Positions 16,052 through 24,333 of a stretch of DNA of 32,549 nucleotides are shown one piece after another. The notes beneath the pieces are model-generated. The model did no database searches. It had not been told where the DNA came from and saw only the letters and a program-made list of their open reading frames with translations. This DNA is from an uncultured Lysobacteraceae bacterium. GTDB taxonomy: Bacteria > Pseudomonadota > Gammaproteobacteria > Xanthomonadales > Xanthomonadaceae. Where the stretch lies: contig CALCNV010000010.1 in assembly GCA_937897645.1 (NCBI GenBank), forward strand, positions 1 through 32,549, given 5' to 3'. The stretch's first letter is position 1, and every line of letters starts with the position of its first letter. A program made the translations under genes and the position numbers.

Positions 16052-16672
16052 TCAGTTCCCGAATGAAGGCTGCCCAAGCTGCTGCAGGAAATGACCCAGC
16101 ACGCGCGGCTCCATGATCACCATGAACAGCACGCCGAATGCGGCACCGGCAAGGTGCGCGCCGTGGTTGACGTTGTCGCCGCCACGCTTGTCCATCCAGA
16201 TGCTGTAGCCGACATACAGCACTGCGAACACGATGGCAGGCATGGGGATGAACATCACGCCGATCGTGGCCCACGGGTCGAACAGGATGAAGGCGAACAG
16301 CACCGCGGAAACAGCACCCGATGCACCCAGGCTGCGGTAGTTGGGGTCTTTCTGGTGCTTCAGGTACGTGGGCAGGATCGAGACCACCAGCGCAGCCAGG
16401 TAAAAGCCCAGGTAGGTCCACGGGCTGCCGGTGAGTTCGGTGATGGTGCCTTCCATGTAACGCCCGAAGAAGAACAGCGTGAACATGTTGAAGAACAGGT
16501 GCATGAAGTCGGCATGGATGAAGCCATAGCCCACCAATCGGTCGTATTGCTTGTGGCGCTCGATCGCCGGCGGCCACAGGATCAACCGATCCATCAGCTT
16601 GCGGTTGTTGAAGGCCAGCCATGACACCACGCAGGTGACGGCGATCAGGGCGATGGTGATGGGTGCTTGCAT
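16052..16672 (-). CDS. Rhomboid family intramembrane serine protease
   Basis: The 206-residue membrane protein has about six hydrophobic segments and the rhomboid catalytic parts. The nucleophile is Ser118 in SLGASGAVSA, the base His173 in NHGAHLAGAAFG, and the oxyanion/helix-2 region HADFMHLFFNMFTLF carries the usual His and Asn. Rhomboids cut other membrane proteins within the bilayer; no substrate is evident. It starts nine bases after the end of the POT transporter gene on the same strand, so the pair is one operon. The ribosome site is weak, which suggests coupled translation. Confidence 0.93.
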   Translation of the reverse strand: MQAPITIALIAVTCVVSWLAFNNRKLMDRLILWPPAIERHKQYDRLVGYGFIHADFMHLFFNMFTLFFFGRYMEGTITELTGSPWTYLGFYLAALVVSILPTYLKHQKDPNYRSLGASGAVSAVLFAFILFDPWATIGVMFIPMPAIVFAVLYVGYSIWMDKRGGDNVNHGAHLAGAAFGVLFMVIMEPRVLGHFLQQLGQPSFGN

Positions 16673-16681
16673 GCGTTGTTC

Positions 16682-18298
16682 TCAGGCCGCGGTACGGTAG
16701 TTGTCTTGCATGGGATAGGTGCGGGCATACAGCGCGAATGCCAAGGCGGCCACGAAGGCGAAGCCGGCGAAGAAGAACATCAGGAAGGCGTTCTCGGTCC
16801 ACCCCTGCGCCTGGATCCAGCTGATCACCGCCGGATCACGCACGCTGGCATTCGTCAGCAGCACCCACAAGCCACCAAAGGAACTGGTGAGGTACCAGAA
16901 CGCCATGATCACGCCCTTCATCGCCATCGGTGCCTGGCTGTAGGCGAACTCCAGCGCGGTCGCCGATACCAATACTTCACCGAAGGTCAGCAACAGGTAC
17001 GGCAAGGTCTGCCAGGCCAGCGAGACTTTCTCGCCGTCGTCCATCTGCAGTTGCAGCACGCCCGCGACGATCCAGGACAGTGCCGAAATGGCGATGCCCC
17101 AGCCCATCCGGCGCAGCGCGGTCACCTTGAAACCCATCCGCCGCAGCGCCGGATACAACACCAGGTTGTTGAACGGGATCAGCAGCATGACCATCAGTGG
17201 ATTGAGTGCCTGCATCTGCGTGGCGTCCTTGACCAGCCAGCTGGGCCACCACCACAGGTCATGCGGGATCACCATGGCCTTGCCCTGGATGACCCACGTC
17301 GACGCCTTCTGGTCGAACAGCGACCAGAACGGCGTGACCAGCGCGAACACGATCAGGATGCGCAGCACCGAGCGCACGCCCTCGATGGCCTGGTCAGGAT
17401 GCCGTCCGCGCGCGCGCTCCAGTTGCAGCGACGTGCCCACGCCGACGCCCGCGATCACCGCGCCCAGCGCAAGGCAACCCGTGATGACGAATCCCCATGC
17501 TTCGGGCCACAACGCAACGCCTGCGAATTTCAGCGCCCACAACAGCAGCATCAGCGCGCCACCCAACACACCCGCAAGGGCGATCACGGTGCCTGCACCG
17601 CCGCCGTTGCCAAGCAAGGCGCTGCGCACGATGTTCAGGAACGAATCGGGATCCGTGCCACGCGATGGCGGCACGTTCACGTACTTGCGGCGACCGGCCC
17701 AAAAGATCACCGTCGCGATGAACATCAGGATGCCCGGGATGCCGAACGCCCAGGCCGGCCCCCAATTCACCAGCACCAGCGGCATCAGCAACGACGCGAA
17801 GAACGAACCGAAATTGATGATCCAGTAGAACGCATCGAACACCAGCTTGGCCAGGCTCTTGTTGGTCTGGTCGAACTGGTCGCCGCAGAACGTGACCACC
17901 AGGGGCTTGATGCCGCCAGACCCCAACGCGATCAGGAACAGCCCTGTGTAAAAGCCTTTCGCATTGCCCTCGAACATCGCGAGGCAGGCATGCCCGGCGC
18001 AATAGATCAACGAGAACCACAGGACCGTGTTGTATTTGCCGAAGTAACGGTCCGACAGCCAGCCGCCCAGCAACGGGAAGAAATACACGCCGATCACGAA
18101 GCTGTGGTACAGGTCCTTGGCCGCGCCTTCGCGCGATGCCTGGTCGGGCAAGTACGCAAGCAAGACCGAACTGATGAGGAAGGGCACCAGGATGTTGCGC
18201 ATCCCGTAGAAGCTGAAGCGTTCGCAGGCTTCATTGCCGATGATGTAGGGAATCTGCCGGGGCATCTGGCCCATCGGCGCGTCGGTGGCTGCAGTCAT
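16682..18298 (-). CDS. POT family proton-dependent oligopeptide transporter
   Basis: The 538-residue carrier belongs to the POT/PTR (MFS) family, which imports di- and tripeptides with protons. The N-terminal ExxER motif is present (GNEACERFSFYGMR, with Glu23, Glu26 and Arg27), and many hydrophobic segments of MFS length follow. At its C-terminal half FAYSQAPMAMKGVIMAFW matches the PTR2 signature region. A frame continues upstream to 18442, but the ATG at 18298 has AGGAA upstream and puts ExxER in its usual place. The rhomboid gene follows. Transcription diverges from the M14 peptidase gene, which fits joint peptide use. Confidence 0.92.
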   Translation of the reverse strand: MTAATDAPMGQMPRQIPYIIGNEACERFSFYGMRNILVPFLISSVLLAYLPDQASREGAAKDLYHSFVIGVYFFPLLGGWLSDRYFGKYNTVLWFSLIYCAGHACLAMFEGNAKGFYTGLFLIALGSGGIKPLVVTFCGDQFDQTNKSLAKLVFDAFYWIINFGSFFASLLMPLVLVNWGPAWAFGIPGILMFIATVIFWAGRRKYVNVPPSRGTDPDSFLNIVRSALLGNGGGAGTVIALAGVLGGALMLLLWALKFAGVALWPEAWGFVITGCLALGAVIAGVGVGTSLQLERARGRHPDQAIEGVRSVLRILIVFALVTPFWSLFDQKASTWVIQGKAMVIPHDLWWWPSWLVKDATQMQALNPLMVMLLIPFNNLVLYPALRRMGFKVTALRRMGWGIAISALSWIVAGVLQLQMDDGEKVSLAWQTLPYLLLTFGEVLVSATALEFAYSQAPMAMKGVIMAFWYLTSSFGGLWVLLTNASVRDPAVISWIQAQGWTENAFLMFFFAGFAFVAALAFALYARTYPMQDNYRTAA

Positions 18299-18466
18299 CC
18301 GGCGTTCCTGATAAAGAATTCTCCGAAGCGTAACCCATCCGGTCGCCTCGACGCTCGTCCCCATGCGGCACGGGACGCACGCAACCTCGCGTGCGGCATG
18401 CTGCAGACCACCCCATCCAATCGCTTCACTGGCATCATGCAAGGCCCTTCACCGTGGCCTGCGCCC

Positions 18467-20236
18467 ATGTCTTCCCGCCTGATCGCCGTACTGTTCCTGC
18501 TAGCCATCACGCCCTGCGCCGCGGTCGCGGCCACTGCGGACTTGAGCACGGTGTCCGAGCGTTCCGGCTTCCTCAAGACCGGACGCTATGACGAAGTGAT
18601 CACGCTCTGCGATGCCTTCGCCAAAACCTATCCCGATGCCGTGCGTTGCCTTGATTTCGGCACCACGCCCGAAGGCCGGCCCATGAAGGCGCTGGTGGCC
18701 TCCACCAGTGGCGCATTGACCGCTGCGCAGGCCCGTGAACGCAACCTGCCGGTGGTGCTGATCCAGGGCGGCATCCATGCCGGCGAAATCGACGGCAAGG
18801 ACGCGGGCTTCCTGGCCTTGCGCGAAATACTGGAAGGCAAGGCGGCGAAGGGCGCGCTGGACAAACTGGTATGGGTCTTCGTGCCCGTGTTCAACGTGGA
18901 TGGCCACGAGCGTTTCGGCGCGTGGAATCGCCCCAACCAGCGCGGCCCGCAGGAAATGGGCTGGCGCACCACGGCGCAGAACTACAACCTCAACCGCGAT
19001 TACGTGAAGGCGGACACGCCCGAGATGCAGGCCATGCTCGCCCTGGTGAACGAATGGGATCCGCTGGTGGCAGTGGACCTGCACGTCACCGATGGCGCGA
19101 AGTTCGAACACGACGTCTCCATACAGGTCGAACCCGTGAACGCCGGTGACGAGCAGCTGAAGGAAGTCGGCACCCGCTGGCGCGATGCGGTGATCGACGA
19201 CCTCAGCCGGCAGGGCTCATTGCCCCTGCCCTTCTATCCTTCGTTCGTCGTGCAGGACGATCCCTCCTCCGGCTTCGAGGATGGCGTGGCACCGCCGCGC
19301 TTTTCATCCGGCTACTTCTGGCTGCGCAATCGCCTGGGCATGCTGGTGGAAACGCACTCGTGGAAGGAATACCCGGTGCGCGTGCGCATCACCCGCAACA
19401 CCGTGGTCTCCGTCCTCGAACAGGTGGCAGCGCACGGAAATGATTGGCTGCGTGCAGCGCATGACGCCGATGCGCGCGCCAGCAAGCTGCCTGCACGACC
19501 CGTTCCGCTGGCCTTCGCGGCCAGCAAGCAATCACGCCTTGTCGATTTCCGTGGCTATGAATACACGCGCAGCCCATCCGAAGTTTCCGGCGCATTGATG
19601 ACCCGCTACGACGAGACCCGCCCGCAGGTCTGGACCGTTCCGTTGCGCGATGACATCCAGCCCAGCGTAAGCGTGCAGCCACCCGCCGCCGGCTACCTGG
19701 TGCCCGCCGCGCATGCGGCAGCGGTGGGCGCCAGGCTCAAGCGCCATGGCATCACGTTCCGTGTGGTAGCTGCGCAGTCCAGCGCCGCAGTCGAAGCGTT
19801 CCGCGCCGACACCGCCAAGGCCGCCGCGCAATCCTTCGAGGGCCGCCAGGCGATGACGGTGACCGGCAGCTGGAAGCCCGAATCCCGCGACTTCGCGGCT
19901 GGGGCGTTGTTCGTACCCATCGCGCAGGAAAAATCGCGGCTGGTGATGTCGCTGCTGGAGCCGCTGGCACCCGACTCCCTGCTGGCATGGGGCGAGTTCA
20001 ACAATGCCTTCGAGCGCAAGGAATACATGGAAGACTACGTGGCCGAAGAAGTCGCGCGCGAAATGCTGGCAGCGGATCCGGTGTTGAAGGCGAAGTTCGA
20101 GCAACGGATCAAGGACGATGCGGCATTCGCCGCAAGTCCACAGCTGCGGCTCGATTTCTTCGCCCGCCTGCATTCGTCATGGGATGACCAGTACAACCTG
20201 TATCCGGTGGTGCGCACCAACACGATTCCGCGATGA
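18467..20236 (+). CDS. Exported M14 family zinc carboxypeptidase
   Basis: This 589-residue protein starts with a signal peptide (MSSRLIAVLFLLAITPCAAVA) and has an M14 carboxypeptidase domain. Zinc ligands are His104 and Glu107 in GGIHAGEIDGKD and His206 in VAVDLHVTDG; substrate-binding NLNRDY includes Arg177, and Glu295 in MLVETHSWKEY fits the catalytic glutamate. About 200 C-terminal residues beyond the domain are unassigned. M14 enzymes remove C-terminal amino acids or trim cell-wall peptides. ATG 18437 is an in-frame alternative, but it adds ten residues before the signal peptide. The end overlaps the next gene by four bases (ATGA). Confidence 0.9.
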   Translation: MSSRLIAVLFLLAITPCAAVAATADLSTVSERSGFLKTGRYDEVITLCDAFAKTYPDAVRCLDFGTTPEGRPMKALVASTSGALTAAQARERNLPVVLIQGGIHAGEIDGKDAGFLALREILEGKAAKGALDKLVWVFVPVFNVDGHERFGAWNRPNQRGPQEMGWRTTAQNYNLNRDYVKADTPEMQAMLALVNEWDPLVAVDLHVTDGAKFEHDVSIQVEPVNAGDEQLKEVGTRWRDAVIDDLSRQGSLPLPFYPSFVVQDDPSSGFEDGVAPPRFSSGYFWLRNRLGMLVETHSWKEYPVRVRITRNTVVSVLEQVAAHGNDWLRAAHDADARASKLPARPVPLAFAASKQSRLVDFRGYEYTRSPSEVSGALMTRYDETRPQVWTVPLRDDIQPSVSVQPPAAGYLVPAAHAAAVGARLKRHGITFRVVAAQSSAAVEAFRADTAKAAAQSFEGRQAMTVTGSWKPESRDFAAGALFVPIAQEKSRLVMSLLEPLAPDSLLAWGEFNNAFERKEYMEDYVAEEVAREMLAADPVLKAKFEQRIKDDAAFAASPQLRLDFFARLHSSWDDQYNLYPVVRTNTIPR

Positions 20237-21090
20237 GCAGGCTGTTGCTGCTCTTTGCAGTGCTGGTGCTGTCTGCCTGCCAGACCGCCAAGCCCGTAGA
20301 CATCGCGGTTTCCACGGCGCGTCCAACGCTGAGCCTGGTCACCTTGAACCTGTACCACGACAAGGATGACTGGCCGCGCCGACGCGTACAGATCGCGGCA
20401 ACGCTCAAGACCTTGCAACCTGATGTGATTGCCTTGCAGGAAGTGCTGCAGCACGAAAACCTGCCCAACCAGGCCGAGTGGTTGGCACAGCAACTCGGCT
20501 ACGAATCGCACTTCGTTTCGGTGGATCCGCCGAGTGCGACACGACGCTACGGAAATGCGGTACTGACGCGCCTGCCCGTGCTCGTGCGCGGGGAAACCAG
20601 GCTGCATCCACTCGATGACAGCCGTACTGCTGCCTTGCTGCGCGTGGAGTTGCAAGGCAAGCCGATCAATATCTATGCCACGCACTTGCACCATACCGAA
20701 CAGGGCGGCGCCATGCGCAGCCAGCAAATCAACGACCTGATGGCCTTCATCGCCGCGACCGCAGGCGGATTCCCAAGCGTGGTCGCTGGCGATTTCAATG
20801 CCGCGGCCGATTCGCCGGAACTCGCGGCCTTGCGCCTGGATTTCGCGGATACCTACGGCAGCCTGCATCCCGATGTGGATGCCAACGCGAGCAGCACCCT
20901 CAACCTGCACTACTTCAAGCCGGCACGCATCGACCACGTCTTCTTCCAGCGCAATGCATTCAAGCCGGTCTTCGCGGAAATCATCCTTGACCATGCCGAT
21001 GCACGTGGGACCTGGCCCTCGGACCACTACGGCCTGTCCGTGCAGTTGCAACTCGCTGACGACAACATCCGCGTAGCCGGTACGCCTTGA
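20233..21090 (+). CDS. Endonuclease/exonuclease/phosphatase family lipoprotein
   Basis: The 285-residue protein has a lipobox (VLVLSAC, Cys16) and an endonuclease/exonuclease/phosphatase fold. Its conserved parts are LVTLNLYHD (metal-binding Asn), VIALQEVL (metal-binding Glu), THLHH, VAGDFNAAAD (catalytic Asp and Asn), DHVFF and the closing SDHYGLSVQL with the catalytic His. The family includes DNases, sphingomyelinase-like and inositol-phosphate phosphatases, so the substrate is open; a surface location suggests use of extracellular phospho-compounds or nucleic acid. The ATGA overlap with the M14 gene shows co-translation. Confidence 0.87.
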   Translation: MSRLLLLFAVLVLSACQTAKPVDIAVSTARPTLSLVTLNLYHDKDDWPRRRVQIAATLKTLQPDVIALQEVLQHENLPNQAEWLAQQLGYESHFVSVDPPSATRRYGNAVLTRLPVLVRGETRLHPLDDSRTAALLRVELQGKPINIYATHLHHTEQGGAMRSQQINDLMAFIAATAGGFPSVVAGDFNAAADSPELAALRLDFADTYGSLHPDVDANASSTLNLHYFKPARIDHVFFQRNAFKPVFAEIILDHADARGTWPSDHYGLSVQLQLADDNIRVAGTP

Positions 21091-21214
21091 TGGCATGGCT
21101 GGGCGACGGTGGCAGCAGGATGCCATCCGGCGTACCCTGCGCGCTCGGGTCGTCACCCCTCTGCAACGATCCGGGAACTACCGTCGGCGCCACTTTTCCA
21201 CTTGGGAGTAATGC

Positions 21215-21910
21215 ATGTCCACCAAATCACTGACCGCGCTGTGCCTGGCCGGCCTGCTGGCCGCCTGCAAGCCCGCTGCCGAACCCGTCGTGGCACCCGC
21301 ACCGGTCGAAACCGCCGCACCGGCGCCAGTCGAGGCAACCGTGACCTCGGTCAATTTCCAATGCGGTGATGAGCGCATCGGCGCAGCTTTCGACAACGCG
21401 GCCGGCAACGTCACCCTGTCCATCGGCGGCCAGGCGTTGACGCTTCCGCAAGCAGTCGCAGCCTCGGGCGCACGCTATGCGGACGACCAGGGCAATGAAT
21501 TCTGGAACAAGGGCAGCAATGCCACCCTCACCCGCAGCGGCCAGCCGGCCGTGGAATGCGCGCAGACCGAACTTGCTTCGCCCTGGGACCAGGCCAAGGC
21601 ACGCGGCGCTGGTTTCCGCGCCGTCGGCAATGAACCGGGCTGGGCGGTCGAGGTCGGCATGGGCGAGACGCCGGCGCTGACGGCCACGCTGGACAACGGC
21701 GAACGCAACATCGAAGTCGCGCAGGCCCAGGCACTCACCGGCGGCAACACCGGCTTCAGCGGCAAGACCGCCGATGGCACGGCCGTCGAACTGCTCGTCA
21801 AGCGCGAAGCCTGCACCGACGCCATGAGCGGCGAAGCCTTCGCGGCCTCCGCCCAACTCAAGGTCGGCGACAAGACCTACAGCGGCTGCGGTCGTTTCCT
21901 GGCCGAATGA
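21215..21910 (+). CDS. MliC-type lysozyme-inhibitor lipoprotein with COG3650 domain
   Basis: The 231-residue lipoprotein has a lipobox (LAGLLAAC, Cys18), a Pro/Ala-rich linker, then an MliC-like domain (about residues 45-115: VNFQCGDERIGAAF with a Cys, then ARYADDQGNEFWNKGSN with the conserved WNKG step). A second domain, about 128-231, carries FRAVGNEPGWAVEV, the signature of the COG3650 family, and ends with a Cys pair near TYSGCGRFL. MliC inhibits C-type lysozyme from the bacterial surface; that this copy does so is inference. GGAG is 7 bases before the ATG at 21215. Confidence 0.83.
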   Translation: MSTKSLTALCLAGLLAACKPAAEPVVAPAPVETAAPAPVEATVTSVNFQCGDERIGAAFDNAAGNVTLSIGGQALTLPQAVAASGARYADDQGNEFWNKGSNATLTRSGQPAVECAQTELASPWDQAKARGAGFRAVGNEPGWAVEVGMGETPALTATLDNGERNIEVAQAQALTGGNTGFSGKTADGTAVELLVKREACTDAMSGEAFAASAQLKVGDKTYSGCGRFLAE

Positions 21911-21939
21911 TCCGGCGCTAGTCCAGCCGGAGGAAACCC

Positions 21940-22356
21940 ATGCGCAGGCTATCCACCATCGCCTTGCTCCTGCTGTTGTTGGCAGGCTGGTGGTGGCTGC
22001 AACATCCCGAACGGGAGCTGCAGCCAATGCCCGCCCAGGGTGCGGGTGCGCCGGTCGTGGAACCACCCGCGACCAGCGGTCTGCCCGGTTTCCTGCCGCG
22101 CGAAGCACGCACCACGCTGGATCTGATCGAACGCAATGGTCCGTTCCCGCATCGCCAGGACGGCAGCGTATTCGGCAATCGTGAAGGCCGCCTGCCAACG
22201 AAGCCGCGTGGTTACTACCGCGAATACACCGTGGACACGCCCGGGCTTGGCCATCGCGGCGCCCGCCGCATCATCACCGGCGGACAACCACCGGCCGTGT
22301 ATTACTACACGGATGACCATTACGATTCGTTCCGTAGTTTCGAGCCGTCGCCATGA
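21940..22356 (+). CDS. Barnase/RNase Sa-like guanyl-specific ribonuclease
   Basis: This 138-residue protein is a microbial ribonuclease of the N1/T1/barnase group. An N-terminal hydrophobic segment (STIALLLLLLAGWWWL, about 5-20) acts as signal peptide or membrane anchor. The catalytic triad of the family can be placed: Glu95 in YREYTV, Arg109/Arg110 in HRGARRIITGG and His127 in TDDHYDSFR. Such enzymes cut single-stranded RNA after G. GGAGG lies 7 bases before the ATG. Its stop overlaps the start of a barstar-like gene (ATGA), as expected for a toxin kept harmless in the cell by its inhibitor. Confidence 0.92.
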   Translation: MRRLSTIALLLLLLAGWWWLQHPERELQPMPAQGAGAPVVEPPATSGLPGFLPREARTTLDLIERNGPFPHRQDGSVFGNREGRLPTKPRGYYREYTVDTPGLGHRGARRIITGGQPPAVYYYTDDHYDSFRSFEPSP

Positions 22357-22790
22357 CTGATTCGGGCTTCGAATTGGGCCTGGACGACCCGAGCCGCGCC
22401 GGCGTGTTCTTCGTGACCTCGGACGATCTCGGTGCACTGGCCGCGGCTGCGCGTGATGCGGGCCTGTTGTCGCGCCATATCGACCTGTTGGGCTGCGGCA
22501 ACAAGGCGACCTTGCTGCTGAGGATCGCCGTGGCGCTGGATTTCCCGATGTCCTCCGGCCGCAACTGGGATGCGTTGTCCGACAGCCTGCGTGACCTGCA
22601 GTGGCTTCCAGGCAAGGGATACGTACTGCTGTTCGAAGGCGCCGGCGACCTGCACAGCGTCGACGAAACCGATTTCGACATGCTCATCAGCATCCTGGAC
22701 GAGGCCAATGTCGAATGGAACGCACGTGGGGTGCCGTTCTGGGCATTCCTGGCCTTGCGCGAACGTGATTTCGCCGAATTCGATGACTGA
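22353..22790 (+). CDS. Barstar family ribonuclease inhibitor
   Basis: Barstar binds and blocks barnase-type RNases in the cytoplasm. The 145-residue product has the family centre GRNWDALSDSLRDL (residues about 69-82) following an LLLRIAVALDFP helix, and then strand and helix stretches VLLFEGAGDLH and DFDMLISILDEAN. It is longer than barstar from Bacillus (about 90 residues), with an extra N-terminal stretch of about 40 residues. There is no signal peptide, so it stays in the cytoplasm. The four-base overlap with the RNase gene implies coupled production. Confidence 0.9.
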   Translation: MTDSGFELGLDDPSRAGVFFVTSDDLGALAAAARDAGLLSRHIDLLGCGNKATLLLRIAVALDFPMSSGRNWDALSDSLRDLQWLPGKGYVLLFEGAGDLHSVDETDFDMLISILDEANVEWNARGVPFWAFLALRERDFAEFDD

Positions 22791-22849
22791 ACCGGTTGAT
22801 CTGCCACATGCCCACTACGCAGTCCGGCGCGTAGCTGCGATCATGGTGC

Positions 22850-24235
22850 ATGACTGAGCACACCACCGATTTCGCCACGCTGTCCCTGTCGCCGGGATTG
22901 CAACAGGGCGTGGAGGCCGCTGGCTACACGCAGATGACCCCGATCCAGGCCGAAAGCCTGCCCGCGATACTTGCCGGTCGCGATGTGATCGCGCAGGCCC
23001 CGACCGGCAGCGGCAAGACCGCCGCCTTCGGCCTGGGGCTGTTGCATCGGTTGGATCCCGCGTTGATCCGCGCGCAGGCGCTGGTGCTCTGCCCTACCCG
23101 CGAACTGGCCGACCAGGTCGGCAAACAGCTGCGCAAGCTGGCCAGCGGCATTCCCAACCTGAAGGTGCTGGTGCTGACCGGCGGCATGCCGCTGGCTCCA
23201 CAGATTGCCTCGCTTGGGCACGATCCGCATGTCGTGGTCGGTACGCCCGGGCGCATCCAGGAGCTGATGCGCAAGAAAGTCCTGCACCTGGCCGGCGTGC
23301 GTACGCTGGTGCTGGACGAAGCCGACCGCATGCTGGACATGGGTTTCGAGGAAGCCATCCGCGAGATCATCGGCAAGACCCCGAAGGAACGGCAGACCTT
23401 GCTGTTTTCCGCCACGTTCCCGGATGAAATCCGCGCCATCGGCCGCAACACCATGCGCGAGCCACTGGAAATCACGTCCGGTGGTGTGAGCGAACAGCCC
23501 GTGATCGAACAGACCTTCTATGAGGTCGAGTTGCCCCGCAAGCAGACTGCGCTCGCCGGCCTGCTGTTTGAACAACGGCCCGAATCCAGCGTGGTGTTCT
23601 GCAACACGCGCCGTGACGTGGATGAGGTGGCCGAATCCCTGAAGCACTTCGGCTTCTCCGCACTGGCCCTGCACGGCGACATGGAGCAGCGCGACCGCGA
23701 TGAAGTGCTGGTGCGTTTCGCCAACCGCAGTTGCAACGTGCTGGTTGCCAGCGATGTCGCCGCACGCGGGCTGGATATCGACGAACTGGCGACCGTAGTC
23801 AATTACGAATTGCCGACCGACCCGGATGTGTACACGCACCGCATCGGCCGCACCGGACGTGCCGGGCATGGCGGACAGGTGCTCAGCCTGTGCTCGCCAC
23901 GTGAAGTATCACGCGCCCATGTACTTGAAGAACGCCAAGGCAAGCCGCTGCGCTGGAAGAAACTTGTCGCTCCCGCGCCTTCGGCACGCAGCGCTCCACC
24001 CGCCACCATGGCCACGCTGCGTATCGATGCGGGCAAGACCGACAAACTGCGCCCCGGCGACATCCTGGGCGCGCTCACCGGCGATGCCGGACTACCCGCC
24101 AGCGCCATCGGCAAGATCGACATCTTCGCCACGCGTTCCTACGTGGCCATCGCGCGCGCGCAGGCCAATAATGCATTGGCGCGCCTGGACACCGGCAAGA
24201 TCAAGGGACGCAAATTCCGCGTCCGCAAGATTTGA
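22850..24235 (+). CDS. dbpA: ATP-dependent RNA helicase DbpA
   Basis: DbpA is a DEAD-box helicase that acts in large-subunit assembly and is activated by hairpin 92 of 23S rRNA. The 461-residue protein has the Q motif region (TPIQAESLP), Walker A APTGSGKT (residues 50-57), PTRELA, TPGRI, DEAD in VLDEADRM, SAT, and motif VI HRIGRTGRAG. From about 385 to the end is the DbpA-type RNA-binding domain (TLRIDAGKTDKLRPGDIL, then KGRKFRVRKI). The start at 22850 gives the normal N-terminus though the ribosome site is weak. It is followed by a REP-like palindrome. Confidence 0.95.
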   Translation: MTEHTTDFATLSLSPGLQQGVEAAGYTQMTPIQAESLPAILAGRDVIAQAPTGSGKTAAFGLGLLHRLDPALIRAQALVLCPTRELADQVGKQLRKLASGIPNLKVLVLTGGMPLAPQIASLGHDPHVVVGTPGRIQELMRKKVLHLAGVRTLVLDEADRMLDMGFEEAIREIIGKTPKERQTLLFSATFPDEIRAIGRNTMREPLEITSGGVSEQPVIEQTFYEVELPRKQTALAGLLFEQRPESSVVFCNTRRDVDEVAESLKHFGFSALALHGDMEQRDRDEVLVRFANRSCNVLVASDVAARGLDIDELATVVNYELPTDPDVYTHRIGRTGRAGHGGQVLSLCSPREVSRAHVLEERQGKPLRWKKLVAPAPSARSAPPATMATLRIDAGKTDKLRPGDILGALTGDAGLPASAIGKIDIFATRSYVAIARAQANNALARLDTGKIKGRKFRVRKI

Positions 24236-24250
24236 AATAGAAAATCAATT

Positions 24251-24322
24251 CTGTGGGAGCGACGTAAGTCGCGATGAAGCTCTACAGGTACAGCTTCATC
24301 GCGACTTACGTTGCTCCTACAG
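24251..24322. repeat. REP-like palindrome (GTAGGAGCGACGTAAGTCGC family)
   Basis: The arms 24251-24281 and 24291-24322 are inverted copies with only a couple of mismatches around a nine-base loop. The core GGAGCGACGTAAGTCGCGA is shared with the elements at 29356 and 30525. It separates the convergent dbpA and SelO genes and may end both transcripts. Confidence 0.9.
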
Positions 24323-24333
24323 CCGGTAACTGA

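Noticed and set aside
16667..18466. Long upstream extension of the M14 peptidase frame
   Set aside because: It runs antisense to the POT transporter and is rich in His, Gln and Arg, typical of a shadow frame in GC-rich DNA. A signal peptide starts at 18467.
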